From positions 157,618 through 221,617 of the forward strand of contig CBDCZF010000012.1 in NCBI GenBank assembly GCA_965224225.1: a stretch of DNA of 64,000 bases, given 5' to 3'. A program made the position numbers and the translations under genes. Positions 34,519-43,522 of this stretch are shown here, one piece after another. How positions within the stretch are numbered: the first letter of the stretch is position 1; every line of letters starts with the position of its first letter. Origin of the DNA: CAJQQK01 sp965224225. Its GTDB lineage: Bacteria; Pseudomonadota; Alphaproteobacteria; Rhizobiales; Hyphomicrobiaceae. The notes beneath the pieces are model-generated. The model was not told the DNA's origin and searched no databases. It saw nothing but the letters and a program-made list of their open reading frames with translations.

Positions 34519-35961
34519 ATGCAGGATACTGCCGCGCTTGCCCAAGAGCCCCAGGATGAAACCGACCGCATTGTGCAGGACATCGTCAGTCGTGCCCGCA
34601 GTGCCATGGCGGCATTCGCTGAAAAGATCGAAGCGGGCGGCCAGCAGATCATCGATGACGGCGTTACCGCGCTCGCCTGGTCGATCTACAAGCCCGAGAA
34701 TGCTCGTCGCTTCGCCGAACTCGCCGTCGAGGTCACGGGCCTCGGCAACGTCGAGAGCAAGATCATCAAGAACCAGCGCAAGACCTTCGGCACTCTCCGC
34801 GACCTGCTGCGGGTCAAGTCGACCGGCATCATCGAGGAGATCCCCGAAAAGGGGCTCGTCAAATGGGCCAAGCCGGTCGGCGTGGTGGCGGCAGGAACGC
34901 CGTCGACCAACCCATCAGCGACACCAGTCAACAAGGCGATGATGGCGCTCAAAGGCGGCAACGCGATCATCATCGCGCCGCCGCCGTCGGCCTGGGCGGC
35001 AACCAACCCGGTCGTCGAGGAAATGCGCGCTGCTCTGAAAACGGTCGGCCTGCCCGAAGACCTCGTCCAGATCCTACCGCAGCCGATCACGCGGCCGCTG
35101 ACTGCCAGGCTTAATGAAGTTGCCGATCTGGTCGTCGTCACCGGTTCACAGAAGAACGTGCAGAACGCCTACAAGTCCGGTAAGCCGGCGTTGGGTGTCG
35201 GTCTCGGCAATGCGCCGGTGATCATCGATTCGAGTGCCGACCTCGACGATGCCGCCCACAAGATCATGCTCTCCAAGACCTTCGACAACGCGACCAGCTG
35301 TTCATCCGAAAATGCAGTGGTGATCGTAGATAATGTCTACGATCAGGCGATCGAAGCATTGAAGCGCCAGGGCGGTTACATGGCGAGCAGCGACGAACGC
35401 GCGCGTATCATCGATCGCCTGTGGGTCAATGGCCAGCTCAACCGTTCGGTGATCGCACAGGGGCCCGAAGCACTGGTCAAGGAGTTCGAACTTTCAGGTG
35501 AGGCAAAGGGATGTGCGTTCGTGATGGCCGAGGAGGACGGTGTTGGCAGCGAGCATCCGCTGTCCGGCGAAAAGCTGTCGCTGGTGCTGACCATCTATCG
35601 TGCCATGGACTTCGCAGACGCCAAGCGGCGCATCAAGGACATCCTCGACTATCAGGGCCGCGGCCATTCCTGCGGCATCCACACCAAGGACGAGGCACAT
35701 GCCCGCGAACTGGCAGCCGACATCGACGTCGTGCGCGTGCTCGTCAACCAGGCGCACACCTTCGGTAACGGTGGCGGTTACGACAATGCGCTGCCGTTCA
35801 CGCTGACCATGGGCTGCGGCACCTGGCAGGCCAACTCGATCGACGACAACCTGAACTGGCGCTGCTTCGTCAACGTCACGCATCTGGTCAAGACGATCCC
35901 TGAGGACAAGCCGGCGGAGGAAGAGCTGTTCGGCGGGTTCTGGGCGAAGTACGGGAAGTAA
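34519..35961 (+). CDS. sauS: Acylating sulfoacetaldehyde dehydrogenase
   Basis: A 480-aa CoA-acylating aldehyde dehydrogenase, the family of SauS, EutE and AdhE N-domains. The catalytic Cys is C261 (DNATSCSSENAVVI), and the NAD-region motif VVVTGSQKNVQ is present. In context it would reduce sulfoacetyl-CoA to sulfoacetaldehyde, the substrate of Xsc encoded 2 kb away. The start at 34519 is chosen because GAGAGA lies upstream and the family N-terminus is matched; codons upstream overlap the operator palindrome. It probably forms an operon with the SucCD-like genes, although a 147-bp palindromic repeat lies in the 282-nt gap. Confidence 0.85.
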   Translation: MQDTAALAQEPQDETDRIVQDIVSRARSAMAAFAEKIEAGGQQIIDDGVTALAWSIYKPENARRFAELAVEVTGLGNVESKIIKNQRKTFGTLRDLLRVKSTGIIEEIPEKGLVKWAKPVGVVAAGTPSTNPSATPVNKAMMALKGGNAIIIAPPPSAWAATNPVVEEMRAALKTVGLPEDLVQILPQPITRPLTARLNEVADLVVVTGSQKNVQNAYKSGKPALGVGLGNAPVIIDSSADLDDAAHKIMLSKTFDNATSCSSENAVVIVDNVYDQAIEALKRQGGYMASSDERARIIDRLWVNGQLNRSVIAQGPEALVKEFELSGEAKGCAFVMAEEDGVGSEHPLSGEKLSLVLTIYRAMDFADAKRRIKDILDYQGRGHSCGIHTKDEAHARELAADIDVVRVLVNQAHTFGNGGGYDNALPFTLTMGCGTWQANSIDDNLNWRCFVNVTHLVKTIPEDKPAEEELFGGFWAKYGK

Positions 35962-36037
35962 GGATCGGGATCTTTGAACCACAGGGGTATTTTCAGTTTT
36001 TGCGAGCCTACTTAGTGGACGCCATTACCGCCCTATG

Positions 36038-36184
36038 CCCCTCACCCTAACCCTCTCCCCGTGAAGTACGGGGAGAGGGAACAGGCCCGTCGCTTTGCTA
36101 TCACCTGAGCCAGATGGCACGGCCGGATTCCCTCTCCCCGTAGCGCCACTTCGGCGCGTACGGGGAGAGGGTTAGGGTGAGGGG
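36038..36184. repeat. 147-bp palindromic repeat, intact copy A
   Basis: Perfect 25-bp terminal inverted repeats (36038-36062, starting CCCCTCACCCTAACCCTCTC, and 36160-36184) enclose two internal hairpins. The left one is CCCTCTCCCCGT-GAAGT-ACGGGGAGAGGG. A second copy in inverted orientation is found at 43523-43922, interrupted there by a transposable element. This copy lies between sauS and the ligase genes and may reduce read-through in the operon. Confidence 0.9.
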
Positions 36185-36243
36185 GAAACGGCGGCAACGG
36201 CGATCATCAACGGCAGTAATTCACAACCACGATCGAGCCACTC

Positions 36244-37377
36244 ATGAACTTTGAAGAATACGCCGCCAAGCCTCACCTGCGTGCGCATGGCATCAAGACA
36301 CCGGAGGGTGCCCTAACGAATAGCGCCTCCGCGGCCCGGATGATCGCGGAACAGATCGGCCCCTGCGTCATCAAAGCCCAAGTGCCGACCGGCAAGCGCG
36401 GCAAGGCCGGCGGCATCAAGCTCGCCGCCACGCCCGACGAAGCCGAGGCCCATGCCGCTGCCATCCTCGGCATGACGATCGGCGAACACACCGTCCGGCG
36501 CCTGCTTGTCGAACAGCAGGTGCCGATTGCGCGAGAGCTATACGCCGCCGTTCTCAACGACGCCGAAAGCCAGGGCCCGCTGATGCTGTTCTCGGCCGAA
36601 GGTGGCATGGATATCGAGGAACTCGCCGAAGAACGCCCCGACAGCATCCTCAAGACGCCGATCGACATTCGTAAGGGTCCGGATCTCGCGAAACTTGAAG
36701 CAAACATTGCCCAGGCAATGCCGGGTGAGGCTGCAGGCGTCGCCGCCATCCTCGGCAAGCTTTACGAAGCCTATCGTTCGAGCGATGCCGAACTGATCGA
36801 AATCAATCCGCTGGTCCTGACCAAGGACGGTGACCTCTTCGCGCTCGACTGCAAGCTCGCGATGGACGACGGGGCCATCCCGCGCCAATCGGATTTGGCG
36901 CCGAACGGCACACCCGACAAACTCACCGAACTCGAAACACGCGCCAAGGAACACGCCCTCAAGTACATCGAACTCGATGGCGAAGTTGGTGTGCTCGCCA
37001 ACGGTGCCGGGCTGACCATGACGACCATGGATGCCATCCGCCATTACGGCGGCGAGCCGGCCAACTTCCTCGAAATCGGCGGCGATAGTTACACCAAGGC
37101 AAAGCCCGGCCTCGAACTCGTGCTCTCCAACCCCAAGGTCAAGGCGCTGCTGGTTAACTTCTGCGGTGCCTTTGCACGCACCGACGTGATGGCCGAAGGT
37201 GTCGTCAAGGCCTGGCAGGAATTGAAGCCCGATATCCCGATCGTGTTCACGATCCACGGCACCGGCGAGGACGAAGCGATTGCGATGGTGCGCGGCGAGC
37301 TTGGCATCGAGCCGCACGACCTGATGGATGATGCGGTCCGCGCGGCCGTCGAAGCCGCGAAGGGAGCCGCGTCATGA
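36244..37377 (+). CDS. SucC-like ADP-forming acyl-CoA ligase, beta subunit
   Basis: A 377-aa ATP-grasp subunit related to succinyl-CoA synthetase beta. Diverged signatures are visible: FEEYAAKPHLRAHGIKTPEG at the N-terminus, ELIEINPLVL, then FLEIGGD and VNFCGAFARTDVMAEG where the TCA enzyme has a GGA and NIFGGIxRCD. Those changes at the substrate end indicate a different acid from succinate. Beside sauS and xsc, sulfoacetate is the likely substrate, as for SauCD-type ligases (inference). It overlaps the alpha-subunit gene by four bases. Malate or another dicarboxylate is an alternative. Confidence 0.82.
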   Translation: MNFEEYAAKPHLRAHGIKTPEGALTNSASAARMIAEQIGPCVIKAQVPTGKRGKAGGIKLAATPDEAEAHAAAILGMTIGEHTVRRLLVEQQVPIARELYAAVLNDAESQGPLMLFSAEGGMDIEELAEERPDSILKTPIDIRKGPDLAKLEANIAQAMPGEAAGVAAILGKLYEAYRSSDAELIEINPLVLTKDGDLFALDCKLAMDDGAIPRQSDLAPNGTPDKLTELETRAKEHALKYIELDGEVGVLANGAGLTMTTMDAIRHYGGEPANFLEIGGDSYTKAKPGLELVLSNPKVKALLVNFCGAFARTDVMAEGVVKAWQELKPDIPIVFTIHGTGEDEAIAMVRGELGIEPHDLMDDAVRAAVEAAKGAAS

Positions 37378-38246
37378 TGATCCGAAAAGGCGAGCGCGTG
37401 CTCGTGATGGGCATTACCGGGCGGCAGGGCACGTTCTGGGCCGGCCATATGCGCGACTACGGTACGTCGATCATCGGCGGCACAAACCCGAAACGCGCTG
37501 GCGAAACGCATCTCGACCTGCCGGTCTGGGGCAGTGCCGTCGATGCCGCAAAGGACGGGACGCCGGATGCCGCCGTGCTGTTCATCCCGCCGATGGGCGT
37601 CAAGGCAGCATTGCTCGATGCGATTGAAGCCGGCATCAAGAAGATCGTCTGCCTGACCGAGCACGTGCCTGTCCAGGACACGCTCTATGCTCTTACGGCT
37701 GCCAAAGAAGCCGGGGCCAAAGTGATCGGCCCCAATACCGCCGGGCTGGTGTCGACGGGCGAGACGTTCGTCGGTTTCATGCCCGCGTTCAACGACCGTG
37801 TGTTCAAGAAGGGCGGCGTCGGTGTCGTGTCGCGGTCGGGTTCGCTCGGCACGCTGATGTGCCTCAACCTGGTGCAGAACGGCCAGGGCATTTCGCATTT
37901 CGTCGGCATCGGCGGCGATCCGGTGATCGGCACGACAACGCGTGATGCCCTCGAAGCCCTCGACAAAGATCCCGATACCAAGGCGGTCGCCCTGATCGGC
38001 GAGATCGGGGGCACGATGGAGGAGGCGGCGGCCGAATATGCTGCCGGTATGTCGAAGCCGGTTGCAGCCTTCATCGCGGGTGCCGCGGCACCGCCGGGTA
38101 AGAAGATGGGGCATGCCGGCGCCATCGTGGTCGGCAACAAGGGGAGTTACGAAGGCAAACGTGCCGCTCTCGAAGCCGGCGGCGTGTTCGTATCGCCGAC
38201 GCCGAACGGGGTGGCGATCAACCTTGCCGAGCGCCTTGCCGGATAG
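37374..38246 (+). CDS. SucD-like ADP-forming acyl-CoA ligase, alpha subunit
   Basis: A 290-aa CoA-binding subunit partnering the preceding gene. It has the CoA-site glycine motif GITGRQGTFWAGHM, VVSRSGSLGT, and the phosphohistidine motif KKMGHAGAIV (H247, equivalent to E. coli SucD H246). The expected NCPG near the active site reads NTAG (121-124), another departure from the TCA enzyme. The pair would make acyl-CoA with formation of ADP and phosphate. The ATG overlaps the beta-subunit stop. Activation of sulfoacetate is inferred from context only. Confidence 0.84.
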   Translation: MMIRKGERVLVMGITGRQGTFWAGHMRDYGTSIIGGTNPKRAGETHLDLPVWGSAVDAAKDGTPDAAVLFIPPMGVKAALLDAIEAGIKKIVCLTEHVPVQDTLYALTAAKEAGAKVIGPNTAGLVSTGETFVGFMPAFNDRVFKKGGVGVVSRSGSLGTLMCLNLVQNGQGISHFVGIGGDPVIGTTTRDALEALDKDPDTKAVALIGEIGGTMEEAAAEYAAGMSKPVAAFIAGAAAPPGKKMGHAGAIVVGNKGSYEGKRAALEAGGVFVSPTPNGVAINLAERLAG

Positions 38247-38310
38247 CAGCAAAGGTCACCGGCCAGCACCGACTTTCCACAATCGATATTCTGCAAACCA
38301 GGAGCCTTCC

Positions 38311-39462
38311 ATGAGCGATGATGCCGGCAGGAACGAAGTCAGGATCAATCGCGGCCTTAAGGGCGTTTATTTCGAGCGCTCCGGCGTCAGTGACATCGAC
38401 GGCTCCAAAGGTGAGCTTTCCTACCGCGGCTATTCGATCCACGATCTTGCGGCCAATGCGTCCTTCGAGGAAACCGCCTATCTGCTGATCCACGGCGAAT
38501 TGCCGAACAGGGCTGAACTCGCTGCATTCGATGCCGAATTGAAATCTGCACGTGAGTTGCCGGCGGCGATCTATGACATCATCCGGGCCGCCAAAGACGC
38601 CCACCCGATGGACGTGCTGCGCACCGCCGTTTCCGCGCTACCGGCCTTCGAGCCCAAGGCCTACGAAACGGATGAAGCCGCGATGATCACCAACGGCCTG
38701 CGGCTCACCTCGCAGGTGCCGATGATCGTTGCAGCCCACGATCACATCCGCAACGGCCGCGATCCGGTGCCGGCCGACCCGGACCTCGGCCATGCCGCCA
38801 ACTGGCTCTGGATGCTCAAAGGCGAAAAGCCGTCAGACGATGCCGCGCGTCTTGCTGACCTCGATTTCGTGCTCCACGCCGAGCACGGCTCGAACGCGTC
38901 GTCGTTTGCCGCCCGCGTCGTGATCGGGACGGAAGCCAATCTGCATGCAGCCGTCGTCGCGGGCTTGTCAGCGCTCTCGGGTCCGGCCCATGGCGGGGCT
39001 GCCGAAGACGTCATGAAGATGGTTCGGGAGATCGGCGAGCCGGAAAACGCGGCTGCCTACGTAAAGCAAAAGCGCTCGAACCGTGAGCCCGTTACCGGCT
39101 TCGGCCACCGCGTCTATCGGGCCGAAGACCCGCGTGCGCGCCATATGCGCGACGGCGTCGAGAAGCTTTCGAAGGAAAAGGGCGAGCCCAAGTGGTTTGA
39201 GATCCTGCAGGCCGTCGTCGCAGCGATGAAGCCCTACGCGCGACATGGCCTCAACGTCAATGTCGACTTCTATTCGGGCGCGATCTATCAGCTCTACGAG
39301 ATCCCGATGGATCTCTACGTCCCGATCTTCGCGATCGGGCGCATACCCGGCTGGACCATCCAGTGTATCGAGCAAAAGCGCGGCAACATCCTGATCCGGC
39401 CGCTGACTTTGTATAACGGGCCCGAGCCCCGTGCATTCGTGGCGATGGCAGATCGGGGGTGA
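38311..39462 (+). CDS. Citrate synthase paralogue
   Basis: A 383-aa citrate/2-methylcitrate synthase-family enzyme of the short dimeric type. Catalytic residues are in place: H227 (SGPAHGGA), H266 (GFGHRVYR) and D319 (VNVDFYSG), with HAEHGSNASSF at 189-199. AGGAG stands before the ATG at 38311. It ends the putative sulfonate operon, 64 nt after the ligase. Normal function would be condensing acetyl-CoA, here derived from Xsc-made acetyl phosphate, with oxaloacetate. A specialised acyl-CoA substrate cannot be excluded. Confidence 0.88.
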   Translation: MSDDAGRNEVRINRGLKGVYFERSGVSDIDGSKGELSYRGYSIHDLAANASFEETAYLLIHGELPNRAELAAFDAELKSARELPAAIYDIIRAAKDAHPMDVLRTAVSALPAFEPKAYETDEAAMITNGLRLTSQVPMIVAAHDHIRNGRDPVPADPDLGHAANWLWMLKGEKPSDDAARLADLDFVLHAEHGSNASSFAARVVIGTEANLHAAVVAGLSALSGPAHGGAAEDVMKMVREIGEPENAAAYVKQKRSNREPVTGFGHRVYRAEDPRARHMRDGVEKLSKEKGEPKWFEILQAVVAAMKPYARHGLNVNVDFYSGAIYQLYEIPMDLYVPIFAIGRIPGWTIQCIEQKRGNILIRPLTLYNGPEPRAFVAMADRG

Positions 39463-39564
39463 TTGGGCTTTCGAACGGAAATTCCGTCGATCAGTTCAAT
39501 TCATCAGTAGTTCGGCCAACCCGATTGCCCTACCACGCACTCTGGGTCACGCCGGTGACAAGCA

Positions 39565-39812
39565 CACTGCTGTCCGGGCAAAGTTTGCATGGCTGAATCC
39601 GCAACCACTGTCGTCATCCCCAAGCAGGTGGGGACCCAAGTGCCTCTCCGCTTTCCCGGTGCTGGCAGATGGTCGCTTAGGTTCCCGCCTGCGCGGGAAT
39701 GACGGAGAGTGCGTTGGCAGTCCTGCGTGTCTCGCATTCGCCCAATTGTAGAATACGCATTGTCGATCATCGTCATCTATCGCCTTGCGGAATACTCAAC
39801 CGGACAGCAGTT
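39565..39812. mobile_element. MITE-like element, copy 1 (248 bp)
   Basis: Ends CACTGCTGTCCGG (39565-39577) and CCGGACAGCAGTT (39800-39812) are inverted repeats with 12 of 13 matching. The 9-bp direct repeat TGACAAGCA lies on both sides (39556-39564 and 39813-39821). Removing the element restores CGCCGGTG-ACAAG-CACCGGCG, a hairpin with a 5-nt loop, and the duplication is exactly loop plus two bases of each stem. There is no transposase. Internal palindromes of the GTCATCCCC...GGGGA and TTCCCGC...GCGGGAA kind are shared with copy 2. Confidence 0.88.
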
Positions 39813-39898
39813 TGACAAGCACCGGCGCTACCCAGAGTGCGTGGCGGGCCAATCAAGCGGGCGGCAAGCGCGTCGTGAAACCACCGCCTCCGCCATAA

Positions 39899-40768
39899 TC
39901 AGCGCGTGATAATCATCAGACAGCCTGAGAAAATCACGGCGATAGCGGCAATCGATTGCCATGACAGCGTCTCGCGGCGGAACACCAGCCAGCCGAGGAT
40001 CAGCGTGATGGCCGGTGTTGTTGCAACCAATGGCGAGACGACCACGACACTGCCGATCGCGAGGGCGAAGTTGAGGCCGATCAGGCCAAGGCCGTTGAAG
40101 ATGCCGGCGAGAGCGAACCATGCGAAACCGGCGTTTGGACGCGGCATCGTGCGTCCGCTGGCGCGGTGGACGATGAGCAGGATGATGAGCGACGTGGTCG
40201 AGCCGATCAGAGCTGCCGTCATCGGGCTCGGCAGGCCGTTGAGTCCGTGCTTGATGATGTTGTGCGATATTCCGCGCGCGAGGGCGGCGCCAAGCGGGAT
40301 GGCAACAGCCCAGACCGGCCAATCTGGGCCGGATATCCGAGAGCGCAGCGCAATCAGCGCGATGCCGACCATTACGATCGCGGTTCCGGCCATCAGGCGT
40401 GAGGTGACGATCTCGCCGAGGACTGTGACGGCAATGATCGTGGCGAATACCGGCGACGTGGAGGCGAGCCCGGAGGTCAGACCGGGGCCGATCGTGCGCA
40501 CGCTCAGCGTCTGTAAGGTCATCGACAGCGATGGGACGATCAGGCCGGCAAGGGCAAACCAGCCGGCCGGCGCGGTGAGCAGGCTCGCCCAGTCGAGATA
40601 AAACGGCGCCAGCAGCCAGAGGATGACCGTTGCGGTTGCCACCAGCACGATCGTGCCATTGCGCACGTCCATGTGTCCGACGGCAATATGCTGGATATGG
40701 TTGGTCAGTGCGAATATGACAGTGACCGACAGGGCAATTGCCGATGCGAGGTAGATGGGATCGGACAT
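39899..40768 (-). CDS. EamA/DMT-family membrane permease
   Basis: A 289-aa protein with about ten TM segments in two EamA halves. The first half ends GPGLTSGLASTSPVFATIIAVTVLGE and the second VVVSPLVATTPAITLILGWLVFRRE, the paired conserved ends of each half. Only distantly similar to the permease at 3836-4789. The substrate is unknown. It is transcribed away from the sulfonate operon; its 3' end lies about 86 bp beyond MITE copy 1. Confidence 0.84.
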   Translation of the reverse strand: MSDPIYLASAIALSVTVIFALTNHIQHIAVGHMDVRNGTIVLVATATVILWLLAPFYLDWASLLTAPAGWFALAGLIVPSLSMTLQTLSVRTIGPGLTSGLASTSPVFATIIAVTVLGEIVTSRLMAGTAIVMVGIALIALRSRISGPDWPVWAVAIPLGAALARGISHNIIKHGLNGLPSPMTAALIGSTTSLIILLIVHRASGRTMPRPNAGFAWFALAGIFNGLGLIGLNFALAIGSVVVVSPLVATTPAITLILGWLVFRRETLSWQSIAAIAVIFSGCLMIITR

Positions 40769-40842
40769 GCCTTGTCGCGGGCCTTATCACGGGTGCTGGT
40801 GAGTTGTGACGACGTAACGGACTATGCAGGAGGTCAAGGGCG

Positions 40843-41253
40843 ATGCCCTCGAAGTTGCCAACCGATCTGGTCTTGCTCGAGAAGATCTACGAGGCGAACT
40901 ACAAGGCGTTCACCGAGTACTCGGACGACAACCGCACGCGGTCATCGAAGATCTGGGTGCCGATTGACATACACCGCATTGCCGATGACTTCGATCTCGA
41001 TCCGGACATCATCTTCGGCCGTCTCTACTATCACCTCAATGATAAATACGCGCACGAGCGCGCCGATGGCTCAAAGTCTGATTTTTTCGCGATCCGCGTC
41101 GGCGGCGACCATCACTGCGTGAACTTTCCCTATCTCGCCTCGATCGTTGCCTCTCTCAGGGACGAGCAGCGCAAGTTCATGATCGCAACGGGCATTGCGA
41201 GCCTGTCCCTGCTTGTCTCGGTCGTCTCGATCATTATTGCAGTACTGACATAA
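40843..41253 (+). CDS. Hypothetical protein with C-terminal TM segment
   Basis: A 136-aa protein with a soluble N-terminal part of about 110 residues that looks like a mixed alpha/beta or winged-helix fold (WVPIDIHRIADDFDLDPDIIFGRLYYHLN) and a single C-terminal TM helix (SLSLLVSVVSIIIAVL). AGGAGG precedes the ATG. The HTH-like segment suggests a small membrane-tethered domain, but this is a guess. It is followed by a short hairpin. Confidence 0.68.
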   Translation: MPSKLPTDLVLLEKIYEANYKAFTEYSDDNRTRSSKIWVPIDIHRIADDFDLDPDIIFGRLYYHLNDKYAHERADGSKSDFFAIRVGGDHHCVNFPYLASIVASLRDEQRKFMIATGIASLSLLVSVVSIIIAVLT

Positions 41254-41265
41254 GAAACGGGGAGT

Positions 41266-41284
41266 TCGAGGGGTGTCCCCTCGA
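41266..41284 (+). terminator. Short hairpin after the hypothetical gene
   Basis: TCGAGGGG (41266-41273), loop TGT, CCCCTCGA (41277-41284): a perfect 8-bp stem 13 bases after the stop. There is no T-run. Confidence 0.5.
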
Positions 41285-41349
41285 GTAGGTTCGAAAGGGC
41301 GGCAGCCCTTCTTGCGAAGCAAATTTTGAGGCAGCAGCATGGTGCACAC

Positions 41350-42261
41350 ATGACCGCATTCCTGGGACTGAACTCGAGCACCATGGCAGATGTTGACACG
41401 GGCGACGTGGTCATCGTCGGCGCACCGAACGCGACGCCCTACGAAGCGGGCAAGCCCAGCCATTCCGAGGCGGCACCGGCGGCGATCCGCTCTGCGAGCC
41501 AGAAGTTCTCCAACTGGCACGACCACTACGATTTCGATGCCGGCGACGAGTTGCGTGGTGTCGATGCCCCACCGCTGCGCGACATCGGCGATCTCACGAC
41601 GTTGCCCGACACGCCCGAGCAGAACCGTGAAGTGATCCGATCGGCGGTCGGGACAATTCTTAGCACTGGTGCAACACCGATCGTGCTCGGCGGCGATGAT
41701 GCCGTGCCTATTCCTGTATTGCAGGCCTACGAAGAGCATGGGCCGATCTGGATCGTCCAGGTCGATGCGCATATCGACTGGCGCGAGGAACGGTTCGGTG
41801 AGCGGCTCGGTTGGAGCAGCACCATGCGGCGTGCCTCCGAGATGGCCTGGGTCGAGGGCATCGTGCAGATCGGCGCGCGCGGTGTCGGCAGTGCCTATCC
41901 GGGCGATGTGAAAGATGCGAAGTCCTGGGGCGCGTCGATCATCACGGCACGCGAGGTGTTTCGTGATGGCTTGGCGCAAGCGATCGAGCGTGTGCCGGCA
42001 GGAGCCCGCGTTGTCGTATCGCTCGATTGCGATGCGCTCGATCCGGCCGTGATGCCGGCGGTCATGGCGCAGGTGCCGGGAGGGCTCACCTACTGGCACG
42101 TGATCGATCTACTGGACGGTGTTGCGGCGCGTGGCAGAATAGTCGGCTGCACTGTCGTCGAACTGGCGCCTGAGCGCGATATCGGAACGGTCTCCGCGCT
42201 GACGGTTGTCCGTATAATCAGCGCGATGGTCGCTGCGATCGGCCGACCAGATCAACGATAA
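41350..42261 (+). CDS. Ureohydrolase (arginase/agmatinase) family protein
   Basis: A 303-aa member of the arginase/agmatinase superfamily. Manganese motifs are DAHID (139-143) and SLDCDALDP (224-232). The first motif, normally GGDH or GGEH with a metal-binding His, reads GGDD, so H is replaced by D117. One changed ligand suggests altered metal use or a different guanidino substrate. The start at 41350 is chosen for the family N-terminus; the ribosome-binding site is weak. The neighbours do not define the substrate. Confidence 0.8.
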   Translation: MTAFLGLNSSTMADVDTGDVVIVGAPNATPYEAGKPSHSEAAPAAIRSASQKFSNWHDHYDFDAGDELRGVDAPPLRDIGDLTTLPDTPEQNREVIRSAVGTILSTGATPIVLGGDDAVPIPVLQAYEEHGPIWIVQVDAHIDWREERFGERLGWSSTMRRASEMAWVEGIVQIGARGVGSAYPGDVKDAKSWGASIITAREVFRDGLAQAIERVPAGARVVVSLDCDALDPAVMPAVMAQVPGGLTYWHVIDLLDGVAARGRIVGCTVVELAPERDIGTVSALTVVRIISAMVAAIGRPDQR

Positions 42262-42397
42262 ATCGATTTGTCGCGCCGGATCAGGCATTAAGAAATTGCC
42301 TGAAGCGCTCGGTGCCCTAGGATGGGCCGGCTCGATGCTGCCCGGGATCAGGGCGCAACGGGCGGAGGGTACATCAACAGACTGACAGGAGGAAACC

Positions 42398-43393
42398 ATG
42401 AGGCTATTCGCAAAGATCGGCTTGGCGGCACTTGCCGGCGCCGTGGCGCTCGGCGGCGTCAGCCAGGCTCAGCAAATGAAATTCTGGCGGATCGGCACCG
42501 GTGGTGCCGGCGGCACGTACTTCCCGATTGGCGGCCTGATCGCCAACGCCATTTCGAACCCGCCCGGCTCGCGTCCCTGTGACAAGGGCGGTGCCTGCGG
42601 CGTCAAGGATCTCGTTGCAATCGCCGTGTCGACCAACGCTTCCGTGGCCAACGTCAACGCTATTCATGCCGGACAGCTCGATGCGGGCCTCGCGGGTGCA
42701 CAGAGTGTCACGCAGGGATACAACGGCCAGGGCAAGTTCGTCGGCAACAAGAAGGACAAGATCCGCGTTATCGCCAACCTCTATCCGGAAGACATGCACC
42801 TCGTGCTGCCGAAGGGTCAGAAGCTTGGCTCGCTCAAGGATCTCAACGGCAAGCGCGTGGGCGTTGCCGCGGCCGGTTCCGGCACACAGGTCTCCGTGCG
42901 CATGATCCTCAAGCACTACGGCATCAAGGCCAACGAAGCCGAACTCGGTCTGGCCCAGAGCACGCAGCGTCTCGCTGACGGTCAGCTCGACGCATTCTTC
43001 TATGCCGGCGGCACGCCGTTCGCGGCTCTGATCCAGCTCGGCTCGACCAAGGGCTTCGAGCTTTACAAATTCTCCGATGAAGAGCGCAAAGCGATCAACA
43101 AGATCATCCCCTATTATGTGGAATCGATGATCCCGGCTGGCACGTACGAGAGCATCAAATACGATGTGCCGACGGTTGCCGTGAATGGCCAGCTGATTAC
43201 GTCGGCCGACCAGCCCGCCGACCTCGTCTACGAGATCACGAAGGCGCTGTGGAACAAGAACACCCGCAAGCTGCTCGACAAGGGCCACGCCAAGGGCAAG
43301 GCGATTCGCATGGAAACGGCGCTCAAGGGCGTTCTGGTCCCACTGCATCCGGGTGCCGAGAAGTTCTACAAAGAGCAAGGCATGGTGAAGTAG
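42398..43393 (+). CDS. TAXI-family TRAP transporter solute receptor
   Basis: A 331-aa periplasmic binding protein with signal peptide (residues 1-24) and the TAXI family start WRIGTGGAGGTYFPIGGLIANAI. Typical later segments are LAGAQSVTQGYNG, GKRVGVAAAGSGTQ and QRLADGQLDAFFYAGGTP. AGGAGG precedes the ATG. It pairs with the fused DctQM permease at 44019, from which it is now separated by 625 bp of repeats. TAXI receptors often bind glutamate or similar small acids; the amino-acid-oxidase genes after the permease fit that. Confidence 0.93.
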   Translation: MRLFAKIGLAALAGAVALGGVSQAQQMKFWRIGTGGAGGTYFPIGGLIANAISNPPGSRPCDKGGACGVKDLVAIAVSTNASVANVNAIHAGQLDAGLAGAQSVTQGYNGQGKFVGNKKDKIRVIANLYPEDMHLVLPKGQKLGSLKDLNGKRVGVAAAGSGTQVSVRMILKHYGIKANEAELGLAQSTQRLADGQLDAFFYAGGTPFAALIQLGSTKGFELYKFSDEERKAINKIIPYYVESMIPAGTYESIKYDVPTVAVNGQLITSADQPADLVYEITKALWNKNTRKLLDKGHAKGKAIRMETALKGVLVPLHPGAEKFYKEQGMVK

Positions 43394-43522
43394 GCCGTCG
43401 CGACAAACGAAGGCGGGACCGGGCTGGTTGGTTGATTTGCGTTGCGGCTGTCGGCTTTGGCTTACAGGGCTGCACTGACACGGCATTCCAGCCAGCTCGG
43501 CGCCTGATTTCGAGGCCCAATG

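Noticed and set aside
36038..36184. CRISPR-like repeats at the palindromic regions near 36.1 and 43.6 kb
   Set aside because: There are only paired inverted arms, with no regularly spaced direct repeats and spacers and no cas genes.
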